64,000 nt of DNA from Botryosphaeria dothidea (GCA_011503125.2 WWBZ02000002.1:868001-932000), one strand, 5' to 3'. Shown: positions 1 through 12,511, counted from the stretch's first letter. Numbers and translations are program-made. The notes: generated by a model not told the origin, from the letters alone.

Positions 1-2074
1 AGCACCACGTCGTCATCGCTCTGCTGCATCCTTATACAGCCCATGTCTCATCAGTTCCGCCTTTGGCTCGTGTATAAACAAATAAAGCAACGACCTCCAG
101 TGCTGCCAAATGCTTCGGCATCCTCCGCCCGCCGCTTGATCGTCGCCCGTCCCCTCCATGCGGCCTGTGTGCCTCATAGGCATGTCCTTCCGCTGGTACC
201 TTTCCCGCTCCCGCAAGATTAGCCTTCATCGGCTTGTGGGCTTGTGACGATAAGGGTGCGGTTACGCCTAATTTTTTTGTTGCTTTGCTTCTGCCGGTCC
301 AGCCAACTGCCGCGTTTCCTGCGCCCGCCCCTATATTCCGCGGAGCCCAATATTCATAACTATATCAACCCAACGCCCTCCACCCCTCTTTGGCCATTTG
401 CCCTTCCCTTAGCGAGGAGAAATATCATGAGATGATCAGCAGAGCGACAGTTCCGCGCATAGTAATATTGAGTAAAATACCCGCAGCGGCCAGCGTCGCT
501 GGAGTTCTTTTCCCGCTGCGCTGCCAGCCCGGTCCTCATTGGACCCTGGCCCAGACCGGCCCCTGCCCCTGTCCCGTGTGGCCCTGAAGAATGACAATGA
601 ATTTCACCGGTCCCGCTCATCATCACCGCTCCTTCTGGTCCCGATTCATGCCCTTGCGACTTATTGTATGAAGTCGAACAATTGATTGGAAAATGGTTTG
701 GAGATGCGAAGGGGGGGGGGGGCAATGCGCCTTGGTGGACGTGTCGTGTGCAGAAGCCAGCTAGCACGCGTACACCGGACCCAGCGCCGCGCCGGCGGAT
801 TTATGCATTCTCGCTTACATCCGGCGTCACGATGCATCTGCGGCTCTGCTGTGCTCAATCATGCTTCAGCACTGGCTTCTCGAACGGTGGAGGAAATGAT
901 TCAAGAACAATAATTGGGCGTGAAACTAGGCAATCACAGCAAGAGAGAGAAAAAAGCGATGAAGAGCAAAAGCACTGGCACCATGAATCGCGGCGGCTGT
1001 AACAGGAGCCGGGGAGCGGCAACGGCCAGCGTCGACGATATGCCTTTCCAGTCTTGTGTTACATCGCATCGCATGGCCATCGAATCATATCTACGAAGGG
1101 AAGGGAAAAGGAAAAAGAAAAAAGAAAAACTTCCCGCAGCCAAGCCCTACAGCGCCTATACGGCCGCATGTGAGCAGAAAGTACGTATGTTTTAATATAC
1201 GGATAGGCGAGCTGCGACGTAACCACTGCGACGATGAAGGGCCCTTGAACGCAGAGAAATGCCAAAATGCTGGGACGGCCTGGCAAGCAAGGCGAGCATC
1301 GCTGACGAAGCAGCCAGATGCACGCTCCACCCAGACCTCACGCTCACACAAGCGCCCACCGGAGTTTTGGACAGAGCGCGAGTCGTGCGGCGACGCCTCG
1401 TCTCCCCCCTTCAATAGGCTCATGTTCTTCGCTTCCACCCCCTGTTCGCCCGTCGTCTGCTCCCCCTCTCCATGCTCGTCGATGCTCGCTCTTCAATTGC
1501 CTTCGGACTTGTCTTTTTCATTCCTCTCCTTCTTCTCATCCTCCCCATGTTAGTGCTTGTCCATCATCTCCACTCTTCGCCTCTTCTGTGGACGCTCGGC
1601 CTCGCGCTATACCGCACAAGCACCTCCTTAGACGAACGTGCAGTCGACAACCTCAAATCTGGCGCGTCGGGGAACGCGGCGGCTGGGGTGGGGAGGGGGT
1701 GGTGGTGGGCGATCTGGTTCCGGGGAGCAGGGAGGGAGGTACCGCGCTCTTGCCAACAAAATCGAAAAAGGGCAACTCTCCCTTCCCTCTCCCAACGCGC
1801 GCGGTCACGATACTGGTCCCCGCGTTTTTTGCCCTTCTTCTTTGCGTTCTCGTGGCGCTCTGGATCTCACGATATGCTGACGCTTAGTGGTGTGCGGCGC
1901 AGTACCGCCCTTTCAAAAAGAACGGCGCCACGCCTCATCCCCCCCCCCCACACACACACACGCACACCTAAACCCCTTCGCTCTCGGACCAATAACGATA
2001 GTCTGGTTTTACTACGCGACTTTCGGTGGATCTTGGTGCCGGACGCGGAGAAAAACAAAAGCACGGTGAGATAT

Positions 2075-2094
2075 AAGAGAGAGAGAGAGAGAAG
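2075..2094. repeat. GA dinucleotide microsatellite
   Basis: An uninterrupted GA/AG run of about nine units lies between a short AT stretch and a GAAGAAAA purine tract. It is in non-coding DNA. Confidence 0.7.
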
Positions 2095-2165
2095 AAAAGC
2101 GCCGCCGCGGATGAGGCGTTACCTCGATGAGGTTCGTGCCCGCAGGATTGATGGTTTGCTATGGT

Positions 2166-2196
2166 TCGGCGCGGCGCGGTGCGGTGCGGCGCGGTA
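2166..2196. repeat. GGYGC pentanucleotide tandem repeat
   Basis: About five imperfect copies of GGCGC/GGTGC in a row, followed shortly by alternating GC. This is a simple-sequence repeat of the kind that varies in length between strains. It lies in non-coding DNA. Confidence 0.6.
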
Positions 2197-3611
2197 GTTG
2201 CGGACGAGGCGCGCGCGCGCGGGCTTTCCCCTCCCCTCCCATCATCCACACTGGCGTTTTTGGTGAAACGCGGGAGGGGGGCGAGCGTCGAAGCTAAGGT
2301 TCAATGCGAACCAGGGGGTAGTAAAAAAATTCGTTCGTGCTGCAAGGTGAGAGAGGGGAGAGAGGAAGCAAAAACGCTCCCATGGGGGGAAGTGGATATG
2401 TGTGGTGACGTTGGCGTGAGAAGCAAACGGGTAATCCAAGACTCCAATCGACCTGGCTGCTGGGATGCCGGCGGCGCAGGTCGGGCGGCTAGCGACACAC
2501 CTGCTGTTCTTGGCCTCTTTGCCGGCCGCGATGCAGTTGCAGGTATGGACGTACGTATGCCGGCGGGTTTGGCCTGGGGCATTAGGAATCGTGCGGATGT
2601 GACGTGATGGCGAAGTATATTCGCATCCACTGACCACCTCACCAGGTGCCAATCCTTCCTCTCTGCGACGGGAAAATTGGCTCGAAAGTTAGTGTAGGCA
2701 TTGGTTTAGAGTTCTGCAGAGCATTGACGTTTGAGGTCAGCCAAGAGGCTTTGTGGATAGTAGAGGGGCATTTGTGGCGCCTGCGATGTGCTATCCTGAA
2801 GATGCTTCTTTTTTTGTAAGCCGCCGTGGTCCAGACTAGTGCATGCGGCGGAACTTGCATTGTTGCGAGACGCGTAAGTCCGTTGCTGCCGTGCTGCCGC
2901 GGCCCATCGGTCATGCCGACTTTCTCGTACTGACCTGTCTATGGTTTGTGGTGCCCCTTCCATATTTGTCAATGGCCGTCGTTCACAATCTCTTCATATA
3001 TCGAATCGTCATTGTTATTGCTCTGGTGCTCTATAGTTGTGATTGGATCTTGTCCAATCCACAGACCATTTGGGAAAACACGTCCGCTCGCAGAACACCA
3101 CCTCCTGTGTTCACTTCCTCTCTTTTCCCTGGTGCTGGGCTGTTGTCTGCGCATGAATCTCTGCAAATCTTCCCAATACATATCTCTGGGATCATCGGTC
3201 CATATCAAATATCAAAGTGCTCTGACATGCATATCGGCTCCCTCGTCCGAATTCCAGTGCAGGATCACTTTTGTGGTGGATGCTTCAAAGGGGCCACTTA
3301 TCTTCGCATGAATTTGGAAAGGAGCCTTGTGGGAATGCTGATGATCAGAAGTCAACCAGAATATGTTTACTCGAAAATAAGTGTTAAGATCCTGGTGGCT
3401 TCGGGGATGTCGAAAGAGTCTGACCGTGAAAAAGAAGAACAGAAAGGATCCAACGTACCACGGCATACATAGTAAGGTATTGATTTTCTCATCACTCATC
3501 ACTTTGGTTTCTTTACTGATACATTCAATAGATGTCTAGTAATGATATTTTCCTGTGGTAGATCTAATCAACACCATACTCCGATAATCAAGACGGAAAG
3601 AAGAGCATCAC

Positions 3612-4678
3612 TTACCAGTCGTCAACGTCCAGCGCCAAATCCCAAGCGATAACACCAAACTCCAACACATCATCCTCCTCCTCTAGGACTTCATGAACAA
3701 GGCCGCCAAAGACCTCCAGCTCCCTGACCCCGCGCCACTGGAGCACGAATTCAATTGCCAACAGTAGGAACTCGATCGGATCATCCGAAATCCCCAGCTC
3801 ATGCAGAGCATCTCGCGCCCGCGACCTGATCCACCCTGGAATCTGCCACGCAAGCCTCGCCCAGCTCTCATGCAGCTCCTCCACTTTGCACAACTCTCCC
3901 TCGCGCTCCAGGCACCACTCCAGCACCGTCCCATCAAACACGGCCGCGAGCTGCGCAACCGCGTCCGCGAGGGCCGGCCCGGATCCACACGCAGAGCGCG
4001 CACCGCCCGGAAGTAGCTGAAGAAGTTGAACCAGATGGCCGCGGGCCGGACGGACACGCGGACGTGCGGGCACAGCGGCGGCGGCGTGGCGCGCAAGAAG
4101 TCGCGCTCGTGGATCTCCTCGAGCACGGGGACCGTCTCGTATGGGCGCGGGTCGCGCGCGGCGCTGTCTCCCGTCGGCGGCGCCACGCCGGGGGCGCGCG
4201 GGATGCGCGGCAGCCGGAAGCGCACCGTGTGCCCGTAGAGGGTGCGGTCGTAGAGGCGGCTCCGGCCCGCGGTGGCGGCGGCGGCGGATGCTTCGAAGCG
4301 CGTGCGTGCGTAGACCCTGGGGTCTTCTTCGTAGTTGTGCCGGTCGGTGGTTTCGGATATGATGGCGAGGGCCTCGTGGAAGCGGTCGTGAGCCTCGGTG
4401 GTGGGGAGGTCATCGTCAGGGTCGTACGGGTCGCCTTCGTGAAAGAGCTGTGCCCGGCACATGGTGCAGGAGTTGTCGAGGATCGAAGAGAGGCACTGCT
4501 GCCCGAATATATGCCCGCACTGGATGATGCGTACAGGGACCTCGTCATCATATGCGTTTAGGCATATCGCGCACTCGGTAGCGCCTGGAGCCGTATCATC
4601 GGTAGAATCAGTTGGGACACGCTCGATTCCATGAAGGAAGAACTCTTCCCTTGTCGGGGTGGGTGGGCGTGAAGCCAT
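3612..4678 (-). CDS. RING-finger (probable E3 ubiquitin ligase) protein, frame change inside
   Basis: The start is taken at the ATG at 4678. Residues about 36-75 carry a RING-type Cys/His pattern: CAIC, then CGHIFGQQC, then CTMC. This predicts zinc binding and ubiquitin-protein ligase activity. The rest has no recognised domain; it is rich in helix-forming residues near the C-terminus. The first 225 codons read in one frame (4004-4678). The plausible C-terminal part (3612-3950) reads in another, with a typical acidic/hydrophobic composition ending in DDW. A 53-bp GTGCGC..CAG intron at 3951-4003 would join the two in phase (337 aa), but its donor is weak and no branch site is obvious, so a frameshift is the alternative. 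The stop codon lies inside a perfect donor sequence (TG|GTAAGTG), so a further 3' exon cannot be excluded. Confidence 0.7.
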
Positions 4679-5448
4679 GTCTATGGTGATAGGAGAAGGA
4701 GGAGAGTCGACGATAAATCTGTGACAGTTGCTTAAATTAAAGAAGTCCTTGCTATCGGGTAGCAGATTTCCTTGTTCGTAAGTAAGTGTTGCGAATAAGT
4801 GTGGACGAGAGGACTCAATGCCTGCAATTGTAGGATGATTGATATACGAGAATTATTGAGGCATTGTGTATGGAATGCGGAGTCGTTCATGATCAGACAG
4901 GTATTGTTCTCCGTTTTCTTTTTTCCTTTGCTGGTGTTGGCTTACCACATTGTTCGCCCCTCAAACGATGAGCCTGAGAGACATGTCTCGCCTAGCATTG
5001 ATGTTATAGACATACAGTCCTGAATCCGTTGAAAAGTAAGGCAGTGAAGCCTTGATTTCTATGCCGCACTGTTTTTGAGAGGCCTCAGGAAGAGTAAACG
5101 GAGCTTAAGACTGTGATATAAAGTAAATTTGTAGTATGTCCTATGTGAAAAGAGATCCTCTCATGTTCTTTCAAAATCTTCTCCTACTGAATCCGGAAGA
5201 ATGAGGGTTTCTCCATTGGCAGGGGGTTGACATACTAACCATTTGCTACGCAAATTCTATCATTTAACATTTTGCTGAACTTCCCAAGTCTTATAAAAAA
5301 AAAAGCTCCTGACGTTGTGGCACAGTAAAGTCAATGAAAAGAAAAAGACAGAGCTTACTAACGAGTAACTTAGCACACTGAGCCGTAGACGCGCTTTCCT
5401 AGAACCCGTTACATTGGAAGTCTACTTACGGCAGTCACCCGAACCCCC
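4679..5448. other. AT-richer intergenic region
   Basis: No gene is supported. Short AT-rich stretches and a run of A (around 5297-5306) are present. The region separates the RING gene from the decayed monooxygenase and is visibly richer in A and T than the housekeeping block. Confidence 0.5.
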
Positions 5449-7200
5449 TCACCAACAGTGTAAGATACGATTGATTAGTCCGTCCCAAGCCATCCCTGAC
5501 ATATCTGACAATTCCCCACGCCAGGCAACGATACCGTCGGGTCGAACAAGAACACCTCCACTGGTAGTGACACCGCATAGCCTACGCCAACTACTCGAAT
5601 AATCCTTAAAGGTGTATGGACCCATGTGAACGAGCTGTACGCGGCTGTCGAGTAATTTTTCGACAGCGACGGCCTCTTCAACAAACAACACCAATTTGTC
5701 TAACGGAACAAGGTCGCGGATCGGAATTTTCTGGCCGTTCTTTTCTAGCTGACAGTGTGGCAAATGATGCCCAGGAATCGTAGAGGCAAAGTAGAATTCA
5801 GAGTTCAACGATCCATCTGGGAGCCTTTGCCCGCCATGAGTCTCGCCACCCTCACCGTTGATGTCCGCGGAGGGATAGTACCAGCCCACTTTTAGCCCAG
5901 GCGCTTTGAATTCCGAGTTCAGGGTTTCCTGCGCTTGCTCAACGGCCTTTCGTTTTGAGGCATAGTAAAGATGAAGAGGATTAAAGAATGGCTCGGCGGC
6001 TTCTTTGTTCTCTTCCGGGGACTGCGAAGCGCTAACACCTAAGGCTTTGTCCATAACATTGCTATGCATACGCATGTTCCGAAGACTCGTTTCCCCGACG
6101 CGACGTCCGACCTCGAGGCGCTCAGTCTGGTATGTATCCAAAAGTTTGTCGTACCTGACCTCATCGCTAATTGCAAATTCAGTCTTCCAGATGAGATTCT
6201 GAGCGTCTTAAGTACCACTGTTCATTCCCAAAGCTCTCCATGGCGGTATTTTGTGAGCCGAATCACCCAGGAGAAAGCAGCGCCCGGAACGCCACCTCTC
6301 CGCATAGATAGCATTCACAGTCCAGTGGCTGATGCTGAGCATGTGGAGGGATAGTTCAAGTAGCTGCAAGGTCCTTCGTATCCTTCTGGTCATCGACGCT
6401 TCGTCGAACTCCGTGGGATCGTCTTTGGTATGGGCACACGCAAAGACCCATTCCTCGTCTTCCAAACGCCCAGATGGCCAGGGTCCAATCTGATAGAGGT
6501 ATCCAGTACGGGTGCTTCCTCCCATCTCGGGATTTGAGAACCACGTGATGAAGTTCCGCGGATCCGGATGACGCGGACGCAGTGTTACCATGTCGATGAT
6601 ATCCCTCTCGCCCATCCACTTGATTCCAAGCTTCTCGGTGAAAACCCGCCCTCCATCAGCGACAAGCACGTATCAAGCCGCATATACGGCTTCCTTGTTG
6701 CTATCTCTGAACCTCACCTTGACGCTTGCGCTCTTTCCGTCTTGTATGGCTAGTACCTCGGTGTTGAAGAAGATGCCATCGGGGTTCAACCCAGTAGCTC
6801 GACGTTTCAACATTGGTTCCAGGCGGATTTGAGGCAGCACGCAGTACTTTGAGGCGCTGAAACCTGCGTACTCTTCGGCGTATTTCCCGCCGCCCCAGGC
6901 GTCTCTCGAGAAAATCTCTCGCTCTGACACTCCGAATCCCGTATACCACGCCGTACGACCGGCTATGTGAGGTGGTGCTGCATGCCGGTAGACCTCATCT
7001 TCGATGCCCATCACTGAAAGAGGCTCTTTATTACACACCCCCATTCGGCTATCATTGTCGCAGTAGCCACTGCAACGTGCACGTGTGATCCCTGTAACTA
7101 TCAGCCCCGTAGTAACGGTTCTGTAGCAGCGGCTCCGCACTAGCTCGGTGCGGCAGATAAGCCATATATGTTTATAAGTTTCAAAGCAATAGAGCTCGGG
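5449..7200 (-). pseudogene. Decayed FAD-dependent aromatic monooxygenase (phenol hydroxylase-like)
   Basis: One frame on the minus strand reads as a flavoprotein monooxygenase from about 7050 down to 5449, broken by two nonsense codons: TGA at 6673-6675 and TAA at 6208-6210. Family hallmarks remain: YVLVADGG just after the first stop, GDSAHKIPPW followed by LGMNSG (the FAD ribityl-binding GD motif) before the second, then DAQNLIWK, TERLEVGRRV and the C-terminal thioredoxin-like part with VRPDGIVAWR. Both stops are one C-to-T change from the codon expected from the family (CGA Arg, CAA Gln). The N-terminal GxGxxG FAD-binding strand cannot be found; upstream of MGIEDEVYRHAAPP the sequence is scrambled, so the gene is also 5'-damaged. 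The intact enzyme class oxidises aromatic rings with NAD(P)H and O2. It should be inactive here unless stops are read through. Confidence 0.85.
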
Positions 7201-8811
7201 AGGTTATCTTACGCCACCCAGCCTATTGCACGCCGAACTATAAGAAGATACTCTAAGAAAACCCATACCGCCCCGAATTGCCGAGAAGCTAACTCTCACT
7301 TCTTATCCTCCATAAAAAACGTCCAACCAACACCCCGACTTCGCCACCCTGCGCAAACTCACCAACGCTCCATCGCATCGACCTGGGTCAGCGTCGTCAT
7401 CAGCGCCGGATCCAACGGGATCGTCGCGGCCGCCGCAGACGCAGAGCTCCCACGCCATCATCACGCGCCATTTCGCGCACGTCAAAACCGTGCAGGTCGC
7501 GCCCCTGCGCTTCGTGGTCGAGATCCAGCTCTATTTGACCTTAGAGTTTCAGAAGTACCGGGCTCCTGGGATCGCCCCCTCCCCCACCGGCCCGCGACAC
7601 ATTATGCTAAGGCAAGGTGGCGAACAGCCAAGGCTATGCGTAATTCCTACCGTGTAACCCACTTATCCTCCTGTAAAAGCTCGCGCAGACCAAGATGCAT
7701 AATGAGGACCAGATCAGAAACAAGGCTGAGGATCTTAATTAGCCATTCCAATCTTGTCGACTTCTTGACGCGGGAGATCAGGTGTGAGGAAGCCTAGTCT
7801 GACTAGATCTTGAAGAGCGTAGCCAACATGAATCCGGCTATGCCCTGTATAGCCCATTGCCCTGCATAGCTCATGGTAGGCAGATGGCCTCAGTCATATA
7901 GGCTACGATGACTGTCTGCAAGGCTCACTGATCGCAGCATGGTGAAGGCAGATGGATAGAAAGACTTGAAGGCCGTTCGTTATGCACTTGAGCTGGACTC
8001 AAGGTTATCTGAGAGGATATCATTAGCGTAGCTTCTGTAGACTCTCTTTCATCTACTCAAGAGGAAAATGCCTTTCATGACTGTGATGTGTTTGAAAATC
8101 CAAAGGCTGTTTTGAATGCGGTGGTCGGTCACCTGGTTCTCATTTGAGGCGCAATCGAAACGATGAGAACAATGAAGTATCGAGGAATCTCTTTGGTATT
8201 TCCAGGGGTATTTTGTTATTATATTTTTTTTGTCCGACTTCGAGCTTGTCTAAAGTCTCACCACAGCTACCACTGCTTTGTCGTGGGATCAACCGCAACT
8301 TATCCACCTAAGCAGTTCAGGATCACTGATCTCCTCCGTCTTGGCAGGTTCATCTGTTCGTCATCCATCGCTTTCAGGTCCCACGGAGACCATAAAAAGC
8401 GAGCCTCTGACTCTTGGGATGGTGGCATCCAGGGACCATAAGCTTCGTTCGAGCTTGTGTAGAGAGCATTTACACCCTTTGGCATCTCCAGGCCTGGAAC
8501 CGTTTTATTTATGCGAGAGGTTGATGCTGGCCTCTATGCGTACTGCCGATGCATAATGTATAAGGCGATTTGCCATGCTGATATAACGATATGCGTTGAA
8601 TCTTAAAGCTAAGTAGTCAGATAGGTAGTGTGGTCAATCAAACCGCATGAATCTGTGCACTTACCGAATTATAGGCGTGTAATGTACAGTGCCTTGGTCC
8701 GTAGCACATGCGTTAAGAAAGCAATGCGCAATGCAGCGGCTCGTCTGCTCTGGCTGTAGTGACGGGGTAGTATGGATTGGATTATGCATGTGCTAGAGCC
8801 AGATGCCAGCA
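7201..8811. other. Intergenic region with a coding-like relic
   Basis: No complete gene. Between about 7312 and 7661 (+) one frame has strong C preference at third positions and an ordinary protein composition (begins KTSNQHPDFATLRKLTNA), but it has no start codon and is preceded by a stop; see findings. The rest (7800-8811) is AT-richer, with short direct repeats around 7845-7930 and no supported feature. Confidence 0.4.
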
Positions 8812-11556
8812 TCAGTGGTAAGTTCCTGCGAGATCTTCATGCCGGCGGGCGTCTCCGTTCGAGGGGCGGTAGTCATAATAGTGAGCGCGTGGTACTGGCC
8901 GGTACTCAGGGCCGCTGCCGACTGCCTGTCGGGCAGGAACCTCATTTGCACTGAGTTCATCATAAGTGCGTGAGAGCCTCATGCGAGTTGGACTCGAAAT
9001 TGGGAGATTCTCGCGTCCAGCATAAGGCTCCCTGATAAGACGCTCTGCAGCAAGTTGGCCACCAGATCCGTGATTTGGAATCGGAGTGTCAATCGTGCCA
9101 AGCACGCGGCCCGGGCCTCTGATTTCATCATTCAGCCGCCTACGAACAGAGTAGGCGGGACGTCCTTCGTGTGTGATGGGTTCCTCAGCCATGAAATCTC
9201 CCGATCGCCGTTTCGAAGGAATCGGATGTTCGTGAATCTGCTTATCAGCAATGTGTGAGGTCAACGTCCGTTGAGAAGAATGCATTTTCAAGTGTTTTGG
9301 AGGGCGAGCATTTGATCGAGTGTCGTTGGCAAGACCCGCATACTCGCGATCGTTCAATCCGCTGCTCGCAGGACCAATTTGCTCACTTGTCTCGGTCTCG
9401 TCATAACCCTCGATCTGCTCGAAAAGCTTGAGGAAAAAGGAAAAGGATGATTTGTTCTCCCCTACCGGTCTTGTTCTGGGATCGACAACCCGTCCCAATG
9501 GACGACGATCGCAATATTTCTCATCAGTGGAGCGGCGGCTTGGTTGCACACGTGCAGCTTCATGTGTCGGTATTGTGACACGTTCTCTGCCGGGACCAAA
9601 CTCTCTCGGACCTCGCGCAGGGCTATCTGTCAAGTCGACGACGCTGTCTTGCAGCACACGTTGACGATGATCATCCTGAGGTTCCATTCTTCGGCGTCCT
9701 TGAAGCCCTTCATGCGCTTGAGTTGTTGTTATCTGCATGAGAGAGCGTTCCTGACGTGAAACGTATGGGTGTGGCGAATTGGCTGAACCAGGCTCATCCT
9801 TCTCAATGGAAGGTACGACCACATCTTCTGGTCGCGGCTCACCACGAGGGCGCATGTCACGTTCAACCCTGTCAATGGCATAAGGTCCGTGGCCATCACG
9901 TAGAGCAGGGCGGTTGCTAGCATATTGACGAGGAATAAACTGTCCACGTGGAGAATTTGTATCATACCTCGCAGCTCGCATGGGCTGGACGTCACCATAG
10001 GAGTCATTCTCTGCGAAGCGGCGAGAGCTGGGCTGCTGCTGTGGAAGCTGCTGATGAGTACAGGAGTCCTGGATGAGAGAGGCGCTTGACACGCCGCACG
10101 ATCGCTGCCGACTAGATCCACTCACCTCGGGACGATGGCGACTGCCTGTCTCAGGGGAATGCGCAAGAGACGGAATTTCGTGAGGAACGAGGCTGCAGGG
10201 AGAGTTAGAAGCAGCTGGCCTATGAAGAATCTGATGGAAGCATGCCAAACATACCGGACGTAAGGATCGTGATGTCGCTCAGCAGGTGCCTGCACATAGC
10301 CGCGCGGGACCGCTCTGGGACGTGCTGCTTCCTGATGATAAGTAGTACGATGCATAACGGGTCTATCGTAGAGACCGTCATAACCAATTCGTTGCGACGA
10401 CAGTGGTTCAACAAGTGATCTTGGCCTTGTCGCTGGAGGAGCATGAGTGTTCAACCTCGGCGGTTGACCTCCGTGCTGATGGCTGACGGGCATGTGAAGG
10501 TTCGGAGCGTATTCTACGCTCGACTCTGAGTCGGACTCATAATCTACCTCCGTATCATTATCGTCACTGTCATCTAGCACGATGATTTCGCGGAAGTCGT
10601 CCTCCATCTCAACGACATCATCGTCGTCACTGGTGTTCTCGCCCCGCCATGTAAGGATTTTCTCGATACACGGGTTCTCGACGGTTTTTCTGGCTTGGAT
10701 GTAGCCGACCTCTTTCAGAAGTTTGTCGTAGTCTGTATGCTTGTGCCGCACATGTGCGAGCACAGCCATTTGCACACGTCGCTCCAATGTCAGATTTGGC
10801 GCATTACCTACCCTTTTGGCACCCTAAAGCTACAGTCAATACTTATCGTGCCTGCGAAGACGGAGGCTCATACTTCTGCGAATGCATGCTCCACGATGGC
10901 TTCGAGGGATTCTTCAGGCATCCTCGGGAATAGATCCCTCATGGCGGCTCGAACTCTGTCTTCTTCACTCAAATCGACGTATGCCTTGAGTCTGCGGCCT
11001 AAGCCTTGGGTGAAGCCAGAGCCGTTCTTGGACTTGGGACGAGGACCAGAAATAGTGATGCCAAGCCACTCAGTAGCCAGGTCGACAATCTTGTTGGGAA
11101 AGTAGAATCCGAGCCTGTTGACATGGAAGGAGATCTTCTCTGGGTCTGCTGTTGCATTGTTCTTTGGAGGAGCCTTGGATGGTCAATATGACTGCGTGTG
11201 ACTAAAAAAGAAATCCTTACAGAAACGGAATAGGCCAGCTCTCCGCGCTTACGACAAAACTCTTTGCATTGAGAAGTGAGCTTCGCGTCTCCGAACCCTA
11301 CGAAGGTATAACCCGGCGGCGGATTTTGATCGAAGGTAGCCTGGACATGACAAGATCAGATTGCGCGAGGCAAGAGAGAAGTGAGAATGAAAAGACGGAC
11401 GGATAATCGAAGCTTTTTCCTCTTTTGCGTGACTGATTCCAAAACAACTTTGTAGCCGTTCTTCTTCTTGCGTTTGTGCGGCGGCTGCTTTGTTGGGGAG
11501 GACGATGAAAAATCTGCTGGCTGCGCCGAGGCGGCGCGGCTGCGGATTCTTCCCAT
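8812..11556 (-). CDS. DUF2293 domain protein with long disordered tail
   Basis: Five exons on the minus strand: 11401-11556, 11221-11340, 10874-11173, 10255-10823 and 8812-10192 (841 aa). All junctions keep frame: GTCCGT..CAG, GTAAGG..AAG, GTATGA..TAG, GTATGT..CAG. The N-terminus is basic (KRKKKNGYKVVLESVTQKRK). FDQNPPPGYTFVGFGD and the DUF2293 core follow, with the typical ERRVQMAVLAHVRHKHTDYD at about residues 195-215. After that come an acidic Asp/Glu/Ser stretch and about 550 low-complexity residues rich in Arg, Pro, Ser and His. The family is fungal and its function unknown; the tail may carry modification or binding sites. It is divergent from the DUF1763 gene with 391 bp between start codons. 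The acceptor of intron 2 (CCAAG) is unusual but is the only one that keeps frame. Confidence 0.88.
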
Positions 11557-11947
11557 GATGGCGATTTTACAGGAGCGCCGGCATGGGGCTGGGCAAGGAT
11601 GCTGGTGGTTGAGATTAGTGGGCGGCACACGCGACAGAGATATCTTGCAGCGCTGCTCCGTCGACTGCAACTACACACGCTCGCGTCACACGTTGAGCGG
11701 AGGCGCCTGTCGCTCAGAGGCGGCGGCGGCGGTTGGCAAAGGGTGCAGCAGTTGGGTGACGAAGTGAGACGGAGGTGCGGCGGGCGAGCAGCTCAAGTAC
11801 ACATCGGGTCGCAGCGAGTGTGCACGGACCATATGGCCTAATTCCAGCGTTACGCCGGGCCTGCGAGGATGGACGGAGCGCCGCGTTTGCCGGCCACCAA
11901 GGTCCTCGGTCGCGCCGCCCTGGACGTCTGCAGCTGCGACTGCCACC

Positions 11948-12403
11948 ATGTCGCCCACCGACCGCGAGATCGTGCGTGCTTACCGGCAGCTGTACACCTG
12001 GAGTCTTCGAGCCGTCCAATTCTCCAAGCCCGCGCGCTTCACCGTGCGCGACCGCCTGCGCCGCATCTTCCGCGCAAATGACCGCGTTTCATTCGACCAA
12101 CGCCGCATTGACAACACGATCGAGTTCCTGCAAGGTGCAGCTAGAGAAAAGGGCCTCGAGCACCGTATCGTCAAGGGTTTGACACATGTTTGGTGGGCAG
12201 AGAGCAGATGGAGACAGAGCGATCGCTACTTGAACACCTGGAAGTCAAACAAGTACGAATACCTTTTGTGCATTGCTTGTTTCGATGCCGGAGGCTAACA
12301 TTTAGGCAGGGGCAGGGAAGAAACGCGGATCCTGAGGACAGCTTACGATCCCTTCTACCACAAGATACGGATGTTGAACGAGACTATGGGTATGTGCATC
12401 TAG
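11948..12403 (+). CDS. DUF1763 / LYR-like small protein, probably mitochondrial
   Basis: Two exons, 11948-12252 and 12310-12403 (132 aa). The 57-bp intron starts GTACGA, has a CTAAC branch site and ends GCAG; the upstream TTTAG acceptor breaks frame. The start has a good context (CCACCATGTC). Residues about 10-45 (AYRQLYTWSLRAVQFSKPAR) resemble the LYR/DUF1763 helix, followed by GLEHRIVKGLTHVWW and the C-terminal FYHKIRMLNETMGMCI. LYR-type proteins are small mitochondrial assembly or accessory factors that bind acyl carrier protein; membership is inferred from the motif. It is convergent with the CCDC25 gene, 108 bp between stop codons, so 3' UTRs probably overlap. Confidence 0.82.
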
Positions 12404-12511
12404 TAGCCCGCCACTGCCAAGTCTACATCGTTTAGGAGGTGACCGTACGCGACACCGGGGCGTAGAGACGTAAGATTTGATCAGAATCACGTCTGGTATT
12501 TGGGTTACCCA

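Larger units (their letters stand above)
1..3611. other. Long intergenic stretch without a convincing gene
   Basis: Only short overlapping open frames occur on both strands. None shows a recognisable domain. The longest (2843-3472, +, 209 codons) has one hydrophobic stretch but no biased codon third positions and no family signature. The stretch holds low-complexity DNA: a run of 12 G at 711-722, C and CA runs around 1939-1960, a GA run around 2076-2094 and a GGYGC pentamer repeat near 2167-2195. CT-rich tracts at 1410-1600 look like promoter DNA, but no start of a gene could be tied to them. Confidence 0.5.

Noticed and set aside
1318..2197. Overlapping 189- and 241-codon frames near the left end
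   Set aside because: Ser/Pro/His-rich translation of CT-rich DNA, typical of promoter or leader sequence rather than protein.
2843..3472. 209-codon frame with one hydrophobic stretch
   Set aside because: No third-position bias, no family signature and no supporting context. It is probably chance.
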